DNA of 64,000 bases from Rugamonas brunnea (lineage in GTDB: Bacteria > Pseudomonadota > Gammaproteobacteria > Burkholderiales > Burkholderiaceae_D): positions 310,001-374,000 of the forward strand of contig NZ_JACEZT010000003.1 in assembly GCF_014042345.1 (NCBI RefSeq). The letters are read 5' to 3'. The notes under the pieces are model-generated. The model ran no database searches, was not told the origin of the DNA, and saw nothing but the letters and a program-made list of their open reading frames with translations. The position numbers and the translations under genes are program-made. This document shows, one piece after another, positions 8,953-18,057 of the stretch (positions are counted from its first letter, which is position 1; each line of letters opens with the position of its first letter).

Positions 8953-10047
8953 ATGTCCGCCGTATCCAAGCTGATCGCCGCCACCATCCGTTCCGACGTG
9001 CGCGCCATCGGCAGCTACCATGTGCCCGACGCGGGCGGCTACATCAAGCTCGACGCGATGGAGAACCCGTATGAACTGCCGGAGCCTTTGCTGCGCGAGC
9101 TGGGCCAGCGCCTGGCCGACGCCACGCTGAACCGCTACCCGGTGGCCTCGTACAGCGCGCTCAAGCAGCGCATCTGCGCCAAGCTGGGCGTGCCGGCCGG
9201 TTACGACGTCATGCTCGGCAATGGTTCCGATGAACTGATCTCCATCCTCGACATGGCGTGCGCGCTGCAGGAGCGGCGCGCCGTGGTGCTGGCGCCCTCG
9301 CCGTCGTTCGTCATGTACCAGCGCTCGGCCCAGTTTGCGGGCATGGATTTCGTCGGCGTGCCGCTCAAGGACGACCTGACGCTGGACTTGCCGGCCATGC
9401 TGGCTGCCATCGCCCAGCACCGGCCGTCGCTGGTCTACCTGTCCTACCCGAACAACCCGACCGGCAACCTGTTCGACGCCGACGCCATCGTCGCCATCAT
9501 CGCCGCGCTGGGCGAGACCGGCATCGCCGTGGTGGATGAAGCGTATGAACCGTTTGCCCAGGCCAGCTTCATGGAGCGCCTGCCCGAGTTCCCCAACCTG
9601 GTCGTGATGCGCACCGTGTCCAAGCTGGGCCTGGCCGGCATCCGCCTCGGCTACATGTCGGCGGCGCCGGAATTGCTGGCCCAGTTCGACAAAGTGCGGC
9701 CTCCTTACAACATCAACGTGCTGACCCAGGCGGCGGCCGAATTCGCGCTCGACCACGTGGACGTGCTGAACCAGCAGGCGGCGCAATTGCGGGCCGCGCG
9801 CGCTGAACTGGCGGGCGCCATGGCCGCGCTGCCCGGCGTGACGGTGTTCCCGTCGGCGGCGAATTTTATCTTGATCCGGGTGCCAAACGCCGATGATGCC
9901 TACGCGAAACTCCTTGATCGCAAGGTATTAGTCAAAAATGTGAGTAAAATGCACGCTGTGCTGTCCAATTGTTTGCGCATCACGGTCAGCACCCCGGAAG
10001 AAAACGCGGCCTTCCTCGATGCCCTGCAAGCATCGTTGGCAGCCTGA
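8953..10047 (+). CDS. hisC: Histidinol-phosphate aminotransferase
   Basis: 364-residue PLP-dependent fold-type I aminotransferase converting imidazole-acetol phosphate to histidinol phosphate. It shows '[11 protein letters not shown]' near the N-terminus, '[12 protein letters not shown]', 'VVDEAYEPF' and the PLP lysine in '[13 protein letters not shown]' (Lys224). Start ATG 8953 follows an AGGAG site and gives normal length; an upstream in-frame extension overlaps the methyltransferase gene and is rejected. Confidence 0.95.
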   Translation: MSAVSKLIAATIRSDVRAIGSYHVPDAGGYIKLDAMENPYELPEPLLRELGQRLADATLNRYPVASYSALKQRICAKLGVPAGYDVMLGNGSDELISILDMACALQERRAVVLAPSPSFVMYQRSAQFAGMDFVGVPLKDDLTLDLPAMLAAIAQHRPSLVYLSYPNNPTGNLFDADAIVAIIAALGETGIAVVDEAYEPFAQASFMERLPEFPNLVVMRTVSKLGLAGIRLGYMSAAPELLAQFDKVRPPYNINVLTQAAAEFALDHVDVLNQQAAQLRAARAELAGAMAALPGVTVFPSAANFILIRVPNADDAYAKLLDRKVLVKNVSKMHAVLSNCLRITVSTPEENAAFLDALQASLAA

Positions 10048-10066
10048 TACCATCGTAGAGCCCTTC

Positions 10067-10657
10067 ATGAACCGCACCGCAGAAATCACGCGCAACACCA
10101 ACGAGACGCAAGTCCGCGTCGCCATCAACCTGGACGGCACCGGCCAGCAAAAGCTGAACACCGGCGTGCCCTTCCTCGACCACATGCTGGACCAGATCGC
10201 CCGCCACGGGCTGATCGACCTGGAGGTGGAAGCGACGGGCGACATCCACATCGACAACCACCACACGGTGGAAGACGTGGGCATCACGCTGGGCATGGCG
10301 GTGGCCAAGGCCATCGGCGACCGCAAGGGCATCCGCCGCTACGGCCACGCCTACGTGCCGCTGGACGAGGCGCTGTCGCGCGTGGTGCTCGATTTCTCGG
10401 GTCGTCCCGGCATCGAATACCACATCCCGTTCACGCGCGCCATGATCGGCACCTTCGACGTCGACCTGACGCTGGAATTCTTCCGCGGCTTCGTCAACCA
10501 CGCGCTGGTCACGCTGCACATCGACAACCTGCGCGGCACCAATGCCCACCACCAATGCGAAACCGTGTTCAAGGCCTTCGGCCGCGCGCTGCGCATGGCG
10601 GCGGAACTGGATGAACGGGCCGCCGGCACCATCCCTTCGACCAAAGGTAGCCTGTAA
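10067..10657 (+). CDS. hisB: Imidazoleglycerol-phosphate dehydratase
   Basis: 196-residue monofunctional HisB (dehydratase only, without the phosphatase domain found in E. coli HisB). Metal-binding motifs '[11 protein letters not shown]', '[11 protein letters not shown]' and '[11 protein letters not shown]' are intact. The histidinol-phosphate phosphatase step must therefore be done by a separate enzyme not seen in this window. ATG 10067 lies 19 bp after hisC. Confidence 0.96.
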   Translation: MNRTAEITRNTNETQVRVAINLDGTGQQKLNTGVPFLDHMLDQIARHGLIDLEVEATGDIHIDNHHTVEDVGITLGMAVAKAIGDRKGIRRYGHAYVPLDEALSRVVLDFSGRPGIEYHIPFTRAMIGTFDVDLTLEFFRGFVNHALVTLHIDNLRGTNAHHQCETVFKAFGRALRMAAELDERAAGTIPSTKGSL

Positions 10658-10706
10658 GCACGCCCCAGCCGGGCGGGCGGCTCCGGTCACATTTTGATGC
10701 TTGAAT

Positions 10707-11345
10707 ATGAATAAAATTGTTGTAGTGGATTACGGCATGGGCAACCTGCGCTCGGTGGCGCAGGCGTTGCGCGCCGTGGCGCCGGAAGCGGACGTGAAAA
10801 TTTCCGGCGAGGTGGCCGACATCGAGAACGCGCACCGCATCGTGCTGCCGGGCCAGGGCGCCATGCCCGACTGCATGCGCAGCCTGCGCGAGTCGGGCGT
10901 GCAGGAAGCGCTGATGCGCGCCGCTGAGACCAAGCCGCTGATGGGCGTGTGCATCGGCGAGCAGATGCTGTTTGACGTGAGCGAGGAAGGCAACGCGGCC
11001 GGCCTGGGCCTGCTGCCGGGCAAGGTGGTACGCTTCCAGCTCGACGGCATGCTGCAGGACGACGGTTCGCGCTACAAGGTGCCGCAGATGGGATGGAACC
11101 AAGTGCGCCAGACGGCGTCTCACCCGTTGTGGCAGGGTATTCCGGACAACAGCTATTTTTATTTCGTGCACAGCTATTACGTCGAGCCGGCGCAAGCGGC
11201 CCACGTGGTGGGCGAGACCGTGTACGGCAAGCCGTTCGCCTGCGCCGTGGCGCGCGACAACATCTTCGCCACCCAGTTCCACCCGGAGAAGAGCGCGGCC
11301 ATGGGCCTGCAACTGTACAAGAATTTCGTTCACTGGCAACCTTGA
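10707..11345 (+). CDS. hisH: Imidazole glycerol phosphate synthase, glutaminase subunit
   Basis: 212-residue class I glutamine amidotransferase that feeds ammonia to HisF. The catalytic triad is visible: Cys82 in 'GVCIGEQML', His192 and Glu194 in 'QFHPEKS'. The oxyanion region '[11 protein letters not shown]' is present. ATG 10707 is preferred; a TTG two codons upstream is also possible. No strong Shine-Dalgarno sequence is visible before either start. It lies 49 bp after hisB. Confidence 0.95.
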   Translation: MNKIVVVDYGMGNLRSVAQALRAVAPEADVKISGEVADIENAHRIVLPGQGAMPDCMRSLRESGVQEALMRAAETKPLMGVCIGEQMLFDVSEEGNAAGLGLLPGKVVRFQLDGMLQDDGSRYKVPQMGWNQVRQTASHPLWQGIPDNSYFYFVHSYYVEPAQAAHVVGETVYGKPFACAVARDNIFATQFHPEKSAAMGLQLYKNFVHWQP

Positions 11346-11381
11346 GTTCCACCCTTTTTCACTCTCACATCTGACACGATC

Positions 11382-12158
11382 ATGCTGCTCATTCCTGCCA
11401 TCGACCTCAAAGACGGTCACTGCGTGCGCCTGAAACAAGGCGATATGGAACTTGCCACCGTATTTTCCGAAGAACCGGCCGACATGGCGCTGCACTGGCT
11501 CAAGCAGGGCGCCCGCCGCCTGCACCTGGTGGACCTGAACGGCGCGTTCGCCGGCAAGCCCAAGAATGAAGGCGCCATCAAGTCCATCCTCAAGGTGGTG
11601 CAGGACTTCGCGCTGGAAAACGACATCGATGAGATCCCCGTCCAGCTCGGCGGCGGCATCCGCGACCTCGACACCATCGAGCGCTACCTGGACGCCGGCA
11701 TCAGCTACGTGATCATCGGCACGGCCGCCGTCAAGAGCCCCGGCTTCCTGCACGACGCCTGCGGCGCCTTCCCCGGCCACATCATCGTCGGCCTGGACGC
11801 CAAGGATGGCAAGGTGGCCACGGACGGCTGGAGCAAGATGTCCGGCCACGAAGTGATCGACCTGGCCCGCAAGTTCGAAGCCTATGGCGTGGAATCGATC
11901 ATCTACACCGACATCGGCCGCGACGGCATGATGGGCGGCGTGAACATCGAAGCGACCGTCAAGCTGGCCCAGGCCGTGAAGATCCCCGTGATCGCCTCGG
12001 GCGGCCTGCACAACCTGGGCGACGTGGAAGCGCTGTGCGCGGTGCAGGACGAAGGCATCGAAGGCGTGATCTGCGGCCGTTCCATCTACGAGGGCACGCT
12101 GGACCTGGCCGCGGCCCAGGTGCGCGCGGACGAACTGACCGACGGCGCCGCTGAGTAA
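11382..12158 (+). CDS. hisA: Phosphoribosylformimino-5-aminoimidazole carboxamide ribotide isomerase
   Basis: 258-residue (beta/alpha)8 barrel performing the Amadori isomerisation of ProFAR. The first catalytic Asp is Asp8 in '[14 protein letters not shown]'; the second lies in '[13 protein letters not shown]'. The phosphate-binding ends 'QLGGGIRD' and 'IASGGLHNL' are present. Related to HisF by internal duplication. Starts 36 bp after hisH. Confidence 0.97.
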   Translation: MLLIPAIDLKDGHCVRLKQGDMELATVFSEEPADMALHWLKQGARRLHLVDLNGAFAGKPKNEGAIKSILKVVQDFALENDIDEIPVQLGGGIRDLDTIERYLDAGISYVIIGTAAVKSPGFLHDACGAFPGHIIVGLDAKDGKVATDGWSKMSGHEVIDLARKFEAYGVESIIYTDIGRDGMMGGVNIEATVKLAQAVKIPVIASGGLHNLGDVEALCAVQDEGIEGVICGRSIYEGTLDLAAAQVRADELTDGAAE

Positions 12159-12205
12159 GCGCGCCAGATTCTTTGATTATGGCCTGCGGGCCGACGGGTT
12201 CCAAC

Positions 12206-12967
12206 ATGCTTGCAAAACGTATCATCCCCTGCCTGGACGTGACCGATGGCCGCGTCGTCAAGGGCGTCAATTTCACCGAGCTGCGCGACGCCGGCGACCC
12301 GGTCGAGATAGCGCGCCGCTATGACGAACAGGGCGCCGACGAACTGACCTTCCTCGACATCACGGCCACCAGCGACAACCGCGGCCTGATCCTGCACATC
12401 ATCGAGGCCGTGGCCTCGCAGGTGTTCATTCCGCTGACGGTGGGCGGCGGCGTGCGCGAGGTGGCCGACGTGCGCCGCCTGCTCAACGCGGGCGCCGACA
12501 AGATCAGCATGAATTCCTCGGCCGTGGCCAACCCGCAGCTGGTGTTCGACGCCTCGCAGAAGCACGGTTCGCAGTGCATCGTGGTGGCGATCGACGCCAA
12601 GCAGGTGTCGCCGGGCAAATGGGAAGTGTTCACCCACGGCGGGCGCAAGGCCACCGGCCTGGACGCCATCGAATGGGCGCGCAAGATGGAACAGCTGGGC
12701 GCGGGCGAGATCCTGCTGACCAGCATGGACCGCGACGGCACCAAGTCCGGCTTCGACCTGGCGCTCACGCGCGGCGTGTCGGACGCCATCAGCATCCCCG
12801 TGATCGCCTCGGGCGGCGTGGGCGGCCTGCAGGACCTGGCCGACGGCATCAAGCTGGGCCGCGCCGACGCCGTGCTGGCGGCCAGCATCTTCCACTACGG
12901 CCAGCACACGGTGCAGGAAGCCAAGCAGTTCATGGCGGCCCAGGGCATTCCCATGCGGCTGGCATGA
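12206..12967 (+). CDS. hisF: Imidazole glycerol phosphate synthase, cyclase subunit
   Basis: 253-residue cyclase partner of HisH. The start [12 protein letters not shown] places catalytic Asp11 as in other HisF proteins; the second catalytic Asp is in '[13 protein letters not shown]'. Phosphate-binding loops 'TVGGGVR' and 'IASGGVGG' are present. An in-frame TTG/ATG further upstream would add about 11 residues not found in the family. It makes IGP and AICAR from PRFAR and ammonia. Confidence 0.97.
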   Translation: MLAKRIIPCLDVTDGRVVKGVNFTELRDAGDPVEIARRYDEQGADELTFLDITATSDNRGLILHIIEAVASQVFIPLTVGGGVREVADVRRLLNAGADKISMNSSAVANPQLVFDASQKHGSQCIVVAIDAKQVSPGKWEVFTHGGRKATGLDAIEWARKMEQLGAGEILLTSMDRDGTKSGFDLALTRGVSDAISIPVIASGGVGGLQDLADGIKLGRADAVLAASIFHYGQHTVQEAKQFMAAQGIPMRLA

Positions 12968-12981
12968 GCGGAGGAACGACG

Positions 12982-13467
12982 ATGGCTACGCCACCCAACA
13001 ACAACGGCCTCGCCAAGGCCAAATGGTTGAAAAAAGTACAATGGGATGAGAACGGGCTGGTGCCCGTGATCGCCCAGGAAGCCGGCACCAACGACGTGCT
13101 GATGTTCGCCTGGATGAACCGCGAGGCGCTGGCGCGCACGGTGGAGCTGGGCGAGGCCGTGTACTGGAGCCGCTCGCGCAAGAAGCTGTGGCACAAGGGC
13201 GAGGAGTCCGGCCACGTGCAGAAGGTGCTGGAAATCCGCCTCGATTGCGACGAGGACGTGGTGCTGCTCAAGATCGAGCAGGCCGGCGGCATCGCCTGCC
13301 ACACGGGCCGTCACTCGTGCTTCTTCCAGAAATTCGAGGGCGACGCGCTGGAAGGCGACTGGCAGGTCGCCGAGCCGGTGTTGAAAGACCCGGCCATCAT
13401 CTATCCCGAACCCGCCAAGCCCGCGCCCAAGGCCGTGGCCAAACCGAACAAGACCAAACCGACATGA
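12982..13467 (+). CDS. hisI: Phosphoribosyl-AMP cyclohydrolase
   Basis: 161-residue monofunctional HisI. The zinc/magnesium residues are seen in '[12 protein letters not shown]'-type context (here '[10 protein letters not shown]') and '[10 protein letters not shown]'. The C-terminal ~25 residues are an A/K/P-rich tail beyond the usual ~130-residue core. Start ATG 12982 has GAGGAA 7 bp upstream; an in-frame ATG at 12964 overlapping the hisF stop is the alternative. It overlaps hisE by 4 bp. Confidence 0.95.
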   Translation: MATPPNNNGLAKAKWLKKVQWDENGLVPVIAQEAGTNDVLMFAWMNREALARTVELGEAVYWSRSRKKLWHKGEESGHVQKVLEIRLDCDEDVVLLKIEQAGGIACHTGRHSCFFQKFEGDALEGDWQVAEPVLKDPAIIYPEPAKPAPKAVAKPNKTKPT

Positions 13468-13820
13468 GTACCATCCTGGACCGCGTTGCGGACATCATCG
13501 AATCGCGCAAGCTGGCCAACGGCGGCGACCCGGCCACCTCCTACGTCTCGCGCCTGTTCGCCAAGGGCGACGACGCCATCCTGAAGAAAATCGGCGAGGA
13601 AGCCACCGAGACCGTGATGGCCGCCAAGGACGCGCGCGCCGGCGGCGATGCCTCCAAGGTGCTGTACGAGTGCGCCGACCTGTGGTTCCATACGCTGGTG
13701 CTGCTGGCCCAGTTCGACCTGACCCCGCAGCAAGTGCTCGACGAGCTGGCCCGCCGCGAAGGCGTGTCCGGCATCGTCGAAAAAGCGTCGCGCAAGGATG
13801 CGAACGGCGACGGCGCCTAA
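13464..13820 (+). CDS. hisE: Phosphoribosyl-ATP pyrophosphatase
   Basis: 118-residue all-alpha NTP pyrophosphohydrolase (MazG-like fold) that hydrolyses phosphoribosyl-ATP. Metal-binding acidic helices are '[15 protein letters not shown]' and '[13 protein letters not shown]'. The start ATG overlaps the hisI stop (ATGA), so HisI and HisE, fused in many bacteria, are here separate but translationally coupled. Confidence 0.95.
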   Translation: MSTILDRVADIIESRKLANGGDPATSYVSRLFAKGDDAILKKIGEEATETVMAAKDARAGGDASKVLYECADLWFHTLVLLAQFDLTPQQVLDELARREGVSGIVEKASRKDANGDGA

Positions 13821-13856
13821 CCCTGGCGGAAACAACCCGACTTTTTAGGAGTGTTT

Positions 13857-14228
13857 GTGGATAACTGTATTTTTTGCAAGATCGCGGCCAAGCAGATTCC
13901 TTCGACCATCGTCTACGAGGACGAGGACGTGCTGGCGTTCAAGGACATCAACCCGGCCGCGCCCGTGCACTTGCTGCTGATCCCCAAGCAGCACCTCTCC
14001 ACCCTGTCGGACTGCACGGCCAACCAGGCCGCGTTGCTGGGCAAGATGCTGGCCCTGGTGCCGCGCCTGGCCGAGGAATTCGGCTGCGCCGTCAGCTACG
14101 ACGCCGACGGCACGCCAACGGGCGGCTACAAAACCATCATCAATAGCGGCCCCGACGGCGGACAAGAGGTGTACCATCTGCACCTGCATCTGGTGGGCGG
14201 TCCGCATCCGTGGCGCCGGCTGCATTAA
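13857..14228 (+). CDS. HIT (histidine triad) nucleotide-binding protein, Hint branch
   Basis: 123-residue HIT protein with 'CIFCKIAAKQIPSTIVYEDE' N-terminal region and the triad HLHLHLVGG (His107, His109, His111). Hint proteins hydrolyse purine nucleoside phosphoramidates and AMP-lysine type adducts. GTG 13857 is favoured because AGGAG (13847-13851) lies 5 bp upstream; GTG 13851 overlaps that site. Position between hisE and tatA is common in betaproteobacteria. The physiological substrate is unknown. Confidence 0.9.
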   Translation: MDNCIFCKIAAKQIPSTIVYEDEDVLAFKDINPAAPVHLLLIPKQHLSTLSDCTANQAALLGKMLALVPRLAEEFGCAVSYDADGTPTGGYKTIINSGPDGGQEVYHLHLHLVGGPHPWRRLH

Positions 14229-14353
14229 TAAGCATTCCGGACGAGATCATGTTAGTCCAAGTGACAAATACATGACGGCCCGCGCATCGCTTATACTGTG
14301 CATATTGGTTATAACTGAATTCTTTGGGCGTATGCCCTTGCAAGGGGATTAAG

Positions 14354-14560
14354 ATGGGTTCTATGAGTATTTGGCACTGGCTGATCGTGCTGGTGGTCGT
14401 GATGCTGGTGTTCGGTACCAAAAAGCTGGGCAATATCGGTTCGGACATCGGCAAGGCCGTCAAGGGCTTCAAGGATGGCGTGCGCGGCGAGGAAGACAAG
14501 CCTGCGGCCACCACCCCGCCCACCATCGACGTCGACGCGAAAGAGAAGAACAAGCTGTAA
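14354..14560 (+). CDS. tatA: Sec-independent translocase subunit TatA
   Basis: 68-residue TatA: one N-terminal membrane helix ([16 protein letters not shown]), the '[14 protein letters not shown]' hinge and an amphipathic helix 'KAVKGFKDG', then a short charged tail. TatA oligomers form the pore for folded twin-arginine substrates. ATG 14354 is chosen because the GGGGA ribosome site is 5 bp upstream. That site lies inside a CCCTTGCAAGGG palindrome (14336-14347). Confidence 0.95.
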   Translation: MGSMSIWHWLIVLVVVMLVFGTKKLGNIGSDIGKAVKGFKDGVRGEEDKPAATTPPTIDVDAKEKNKL

Positions 14561-14602
14561 GCGGCGCGGGGCTCCGGCCCCGACCGCGATAGCCTGCGCC
14601 TT

Positions 14603-15109
14603 ATGATCGATCTCGGTCTTTCCAAACTAGCCATTATCGGCGTCGTCGCCCTGGTCGTAATCGGTCCCGAAAAGCTGCCCAAGGTGGCGCGGATGGCCGG
14701 GTCCTTGTACGGCCGTGCCCAGCGTTACCTGAACGAAGTCAAATCCGAAGTCTCGCGCGAGATCGAGATGGAGGAATTGAAGAATTTGCAAAAGGAAGTG
14801 CAGCAGGCGGCCCAGAACGTCAAGCAGGACGTGGAAAAGGCGGTCTCGGACAACCTGGGCGAGATCCAGGGCGACCTCCAAGGCGCCTGGGATGGCACGC
14901 CCTTGCCGGTGACCGAGCGCCTGATCAGTGCCACCCCGGACGACCTGTCCCGCAAGGCGCGCGAGTTCCGTCGCAAGAAGCTGGTGCGCAATTCCGCCAT
15001 CCCCGGCTGGTACAAGCAGCGCCACGGCGGCAAGATGCACGTGACGTCGGGCGCGGCCCGTGTGGCCCGTTTCCGCCCGCGCGGCAATTCCTCCTCCTCG
15101 TTTTACTAA
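14603..15109 (+). CDS. tatB: Sec-independent translocase subunit TatB
   Basis: 168-residue TatB with the N-terminal helix 'MIDLGLSKLAIIGVVALVVIG' containing the Glu of 'GPEKLPKVARMAGSLYGRA', then a long amphipathic, coiled-coil-prone region (about 35-95) and a basic C-terminus. With TatC it forms the twin-arginine signal receptor. Ends directly at the tatC start (zero intergenic bases). Confidence 0.94.
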   Translation: MIDLGLSKLAIIGVVALVVIGPEKLPKVARMAGSLYGRAQRYLNEVKSEVSREIEMEELKNLQKEVQQAAQNVKQDVEKAVSDNLGEIQGDLQGAWDGTPLPVTERLISATPDDLSRKAREFRRKKLVRNSAIPGWYKQRHGGKMHVTSGAARVARFRPRGNSSSSFY

Positions 15110-15865
15110 ATGACTACACCTGCGCCGGGCGAAGAGACCTTTATTTCCCACCTGATCGAGCTGCGCGACCGCCTGGTCAAGGCGTCGATCGGCATCGTGC
15201 TGGTGTGCATCGGGCTGCTGGTGTGGCCCGGTCCCTCGCATATCTATGACATCATTGCCCGTCCGATGATCGCCTCGCTGCCGGTGGGCTCGAAGATGAT
15301 CGCCACCGGCGTCATCTCGCCGTTCCTGGTGCCGATGAAGGTGACGCTGGTGATCGCCTTCATCCTGGCCCTGCCGTGGGTGCTGTACCAGCTGTGGGCC
15401 TTCATCGCCCCCGGCCTGTATGCGCACGAGAAGCGGCTGATCGCGCCGCTGGTGATTTCGTCGTCGGTGCTGTTCATGATGGGTGTGGCGTTCTGCTACT
15501 TCTTCGTGTTCGGCCGCGTGTTCAAGTTCATCAGCGAGTTTTCCCCGCAGTCGATCGCCGTCACGCCCGATATCGAAAACTACCTCGATTTCGTCATGTC
15601 GATGTGCCTGGCGTTCGGCGCCACCTTCGAGGTGCCCGTGGTGGTGGTGATCCTGGTGCGCATGGGCCTGGTGAGCGTGGAAAAGCTCAAGGAAGTGCGG
15701 CCCTACGCCATCGTCGGCGCCTTCGTGGTGGCGGCCGTCGTCACCCCGCCCGACATCGTCAGCCAGTTCTCGCTGGCCCTGCCCATGTGCCTGCTGTTCG
15801 AACTGGGCTTGCTGGTCGCGCCCATCTTCGTGCGCGTGACCCAGGCGCCCGAAGAAACCTCCTGA
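15110..15865 (+). CDS. tatC: Sec-independent translocase subunit TatC
   Basis: 251-residue polytopic protein with six membrane segments. It begins 'ETFISHLIELRDRLVKA', the conserved cytoplasmic N-terminus that binds twin-arginine signals, and has 'FIAPGLYAHEKRL' and 'RPYAIVGAFVVAAVVTPPD'. Last gene of tatABC; ATG abuts the tatB stop. Confidence 0.96.
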   Translation: MTTPAPGEETFISHLIELRDRLVKASIGIVLVCIGLLVWPGPSHIYDIIARPMIASLPVGSKMIATGVISPFLVPMKVTLVIAFILALPWVLYQLWAFIAPGLYAHEKRLIAPLVISSSVLFMMGVAFCYFFVFGRVFKFISEFSPQSIAVTPDIENYLDFVMSMCLAFGATFEVPVVVVILVRMGLVSVEKLKEVRPYAIVGAFVVAAVVTPPDIVSQFSLALPMCLLFELGLLVAPIFVRVTQAPEETS

Positions 15866-15885
15866 TCACACCTGCCGGAAAGCAA

Positions 15886-15908
15886 ACGGGACGCTCGCCG
15901 CGTCCCGT
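15886..15908. terminator. Bidirectional terminator between tatC and the DUF885 gene
   Basis: Perfect 9-bp stem ACGGGACGC - TCGCC - GCGTCCCGT between two convergent genes. On the minus strand it is followed by TTTGCTTT, on the plus strand preceded by the complementary A-rich run, so it fits best as the terminator of the minus-strand gene and may also stop tatC transcription. Confidence 0.55.
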
Positions 15909-15935
15909 CGTGTCACTGCCTGCCCGCGACCGCGC

Positions 15936-17912
15936 TTACTGCGTCATCAGCTCGCGGATCATGGGCACGGGCGCACTGCCATAGCTGAGGAATTGCTCGT
16001 GGAATTCCTTGAGCGAGAACTTGCTGCCCAACGCCTGCTTGCGCTGCTCACGTAATTCCATGATCGCGCTGTAACCGCTGAAATAGCTGGTCAGCTGCAC
16101 CGACGTCACCTGCACCCGGTGCCATTTCTCCTCCGCCTCGCTGCGGGTCTGGAAGGCCTGGCGCGTCAGCAGGTCCATGGCCTGTTCCTGCGTCATGCCC
16201 AGCACGTGCACGCTGTAGTCGAGGATGGTGTTGGTCACGCTGCGCAGGTTCCATTTGGACCACATCAGCCACATCTCGGGTGCGTTGTCGCCGTAGCCCG
16301 ATTCCAGCATCATGCGTTCGCCGTAGACAGCCCAGCCTTCCACCATGGCGCCGTTGCCGAAGATGGATTTGACGATGGACGGCGAACGGTTGGCATACAC
16401 GAGCTGCGCGTAGTGGCCCGGTATCGCTTCGTGGATGTTAAGGATCTGCAATATCCAGTCGTTGTATTCGCGCAGGCTGCTCTCGGCCGCCTCGGGCGTG
16501 GCGCCGTCGAGCGGGGTCACGTTGTAGTAGGTGCGGTCCTGCGGCCGGTACGGGCCGGGCGCGTCGATGCTGGCGCCGGCCACGCCGCTCTGGTAGGCCG
16601 GGGTGGCGCGCACTTCGAGCTGTTTGCTGGGGTCGAGCGTGAGCAGGTCGTGGCTGATCACCCAGTCCTGCAGCAGCGGCACCTGGCGCCGGATCTCGTT
16701 GAAGAAGTTCTCGCGCGCCACGTGGTGGCTCGACAGCTTGTCGATCACCATGGCGACCTTGGCGTAGCGGTCGTCGGGCTTGGCGGCGTCGCCCATGGTC
16801 TTGGTCCACAGTTCGTCGGACAGCTTGTCCATATTGGTCAGCAGTTCCTCGCGGGCGGCCAGCGCCTTGCGATAAGTCTGCTCGGCCGTGTCGCCGGACT
16901 GGATGTCAAACGCGAATTTCTGCTCGTACAAGTCCTTGCCGATGCGGAAAGAGCGGCCGGTGCCGTTCTTGGCCATGGTCTGGTCCAGGTCCTTCAGGTA
17001 GGCCACGTAGCCATCGACGGCCGTCAGCGCCGCGTTGATGCGCTGGGTGAACAGCTGCTTTTCCACCGGCGTGAGGATGGACGCCTGGGCTTCCTTGTCG
17101 AGCTGGGTCAGTACGGTGAGGACGCCGGGCGCCTGCGCGATGGCCAGTTTGGTGTGCTCGGGGGTTGGATCGGTCAGGTTGGCGCGGGCCGCGTCGTAAT
17201 AGGCGGGGATGCTGGCGATGCGCTTGAGCAGCGTGCGCAGCCGCTGCGGCTTGGCCGCGTAGCGCGTGTTGAGGATCAGGTCGATCGGCCCGGCCGGGTT
17301 GTACAGCGCGGGATTCCACTGGTATTCGCGGAACGTGGTGAGGTTGAAGCGGTCCGAGTTCAGCTTGTTGATGAGCAGGGCCAGGTCGGTGCGGCGGCTG
17401 GCCGACAGCTGACGCGTGTCGACCTTGGCGAAGCGGCCCAGCCAGTCGTCCGTGAACGCCTGCTGTTTGGCCAGGGTGGCTGCGTCGTAGACGGTCATGG
17501 CGGCGGCCGTGTCGTACTTGCCGGCGTAGATCGCGCTTTCCGGGTCCATGCGCCACAGCGCGTTCAGGAATTGCACGCTGAGCGCATCGAGCGCCTTGTC
17601 CTGGCGCCGCTCGGGCGAGACGGGCTGGGCGTGGTGCACGGCGGCGGCCACGGTGGCCGCCGCTACCGGCGCGGCCGCGTGGGATTTGCCCTTGCCGTGC
17701 TTGCTGCTGCCTTTGCTGCTGGTGTTTTTACTGCCGCTTTTTCCGCTGGCTTTGCTGTCGCCCTTGGCATGTTTGCCGTGGGACGAACTCTTGGTCCCCG
17801 ACTTGGCCGTGCTGGCGGATGCCTTGGCATGGTGTTGATGGGTGCTGGCGCTGGCCGGCGCCAGCGCGATCGACGTCAGCAACGCGGCCAGCGCGATAGG
17901 GGTCTTCATCAT
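15936..17912 (-). CDS. DUF885 family protein, putative secreted metallopeptidase
   Basis: 658-residue DUF885 protein. The motif 'IHEAIPGHY' (His494, Glu495, His500) is the zinc-binding HExxxxGH signature of this family, related in pattern to M32/M2-like gluzincins. A Sec signal peptide (about 1-22) predicts export. Residues ~24-75 are an unusual low-complexity segment rich in Lys, Ser, Gly and His, then an Ala-rich stretch before the folded part at ~90. Peptidase activity is inferred, not established for most of the family. Alternative start one codon downstream (second Met). Confidence 0.85.
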   Translation of the reverse strand: MMKTPIALAALLTSIALAPASASTHQHHAKASASTAKSGTKSSSHGKHAKGDSKASGKSGSKNTSSKGSSKHGKGKSHAAAPVAAATVAAAVHHAQPVSPERRQDKALDALSVQFLNALWRMDPESAIYAGKYDTAAAMTVYDAATLAKQQAFTDDWLGRFAKVDTRQLSASRRTDLALLINKLNSDRFNLTTFREYQWNPALYNPAGPIDLILNTRYAAKPQRLRTLLKRIASIPAYYDAARANLTDPTPEHTKLAIAQAPGVLTVLTQLDKEAQASILTPVEKQLFTQRINAALTAVDGYVAYLKDLDQTMAKNGTGRSFRIGKDLYEQKFAFDIQSGDTAEQTYRKALAAREELLTNMDKLSDELWTKTMGDAAKPDDRYAKVAMVIDKLSSHHVARENFFNEIRRQVPLLQDWVISHDLLTLDPSKQLEVRATPAYQSGVAGASIDAPGPYRPQDRTYYNVTPLDGATPEAAESSLREYNDWILQILNIHEAIPGHYAQLVYANRSPSIVKSIFGNGAMVEGWAVYGERMMLESGYGDNAPEMWLMWSKWNLRSVTNTILDYSVHVLGMTQEQAMDLLTRQAFQTRSEAEEKWHRVQVTSVQLTSYFSGYSAIMELREQRKQALGSKFSLKEFHEQFLSYGSAPVPMIRELMTQ

Positions 17913-18057
17913 AAAAAGCAGCCTCGTGTATGTTGGGCAAGACGCGCATGTTCGCAGGTTTGGGGCGGCGCGCCAAGGTCAAGCGTGGGAGATTATCACT
18001 AAACGGGGCCTGCGAGGGCGCCCGTTACATGCCGCTACATGTCCTGCGGCGGCACCG

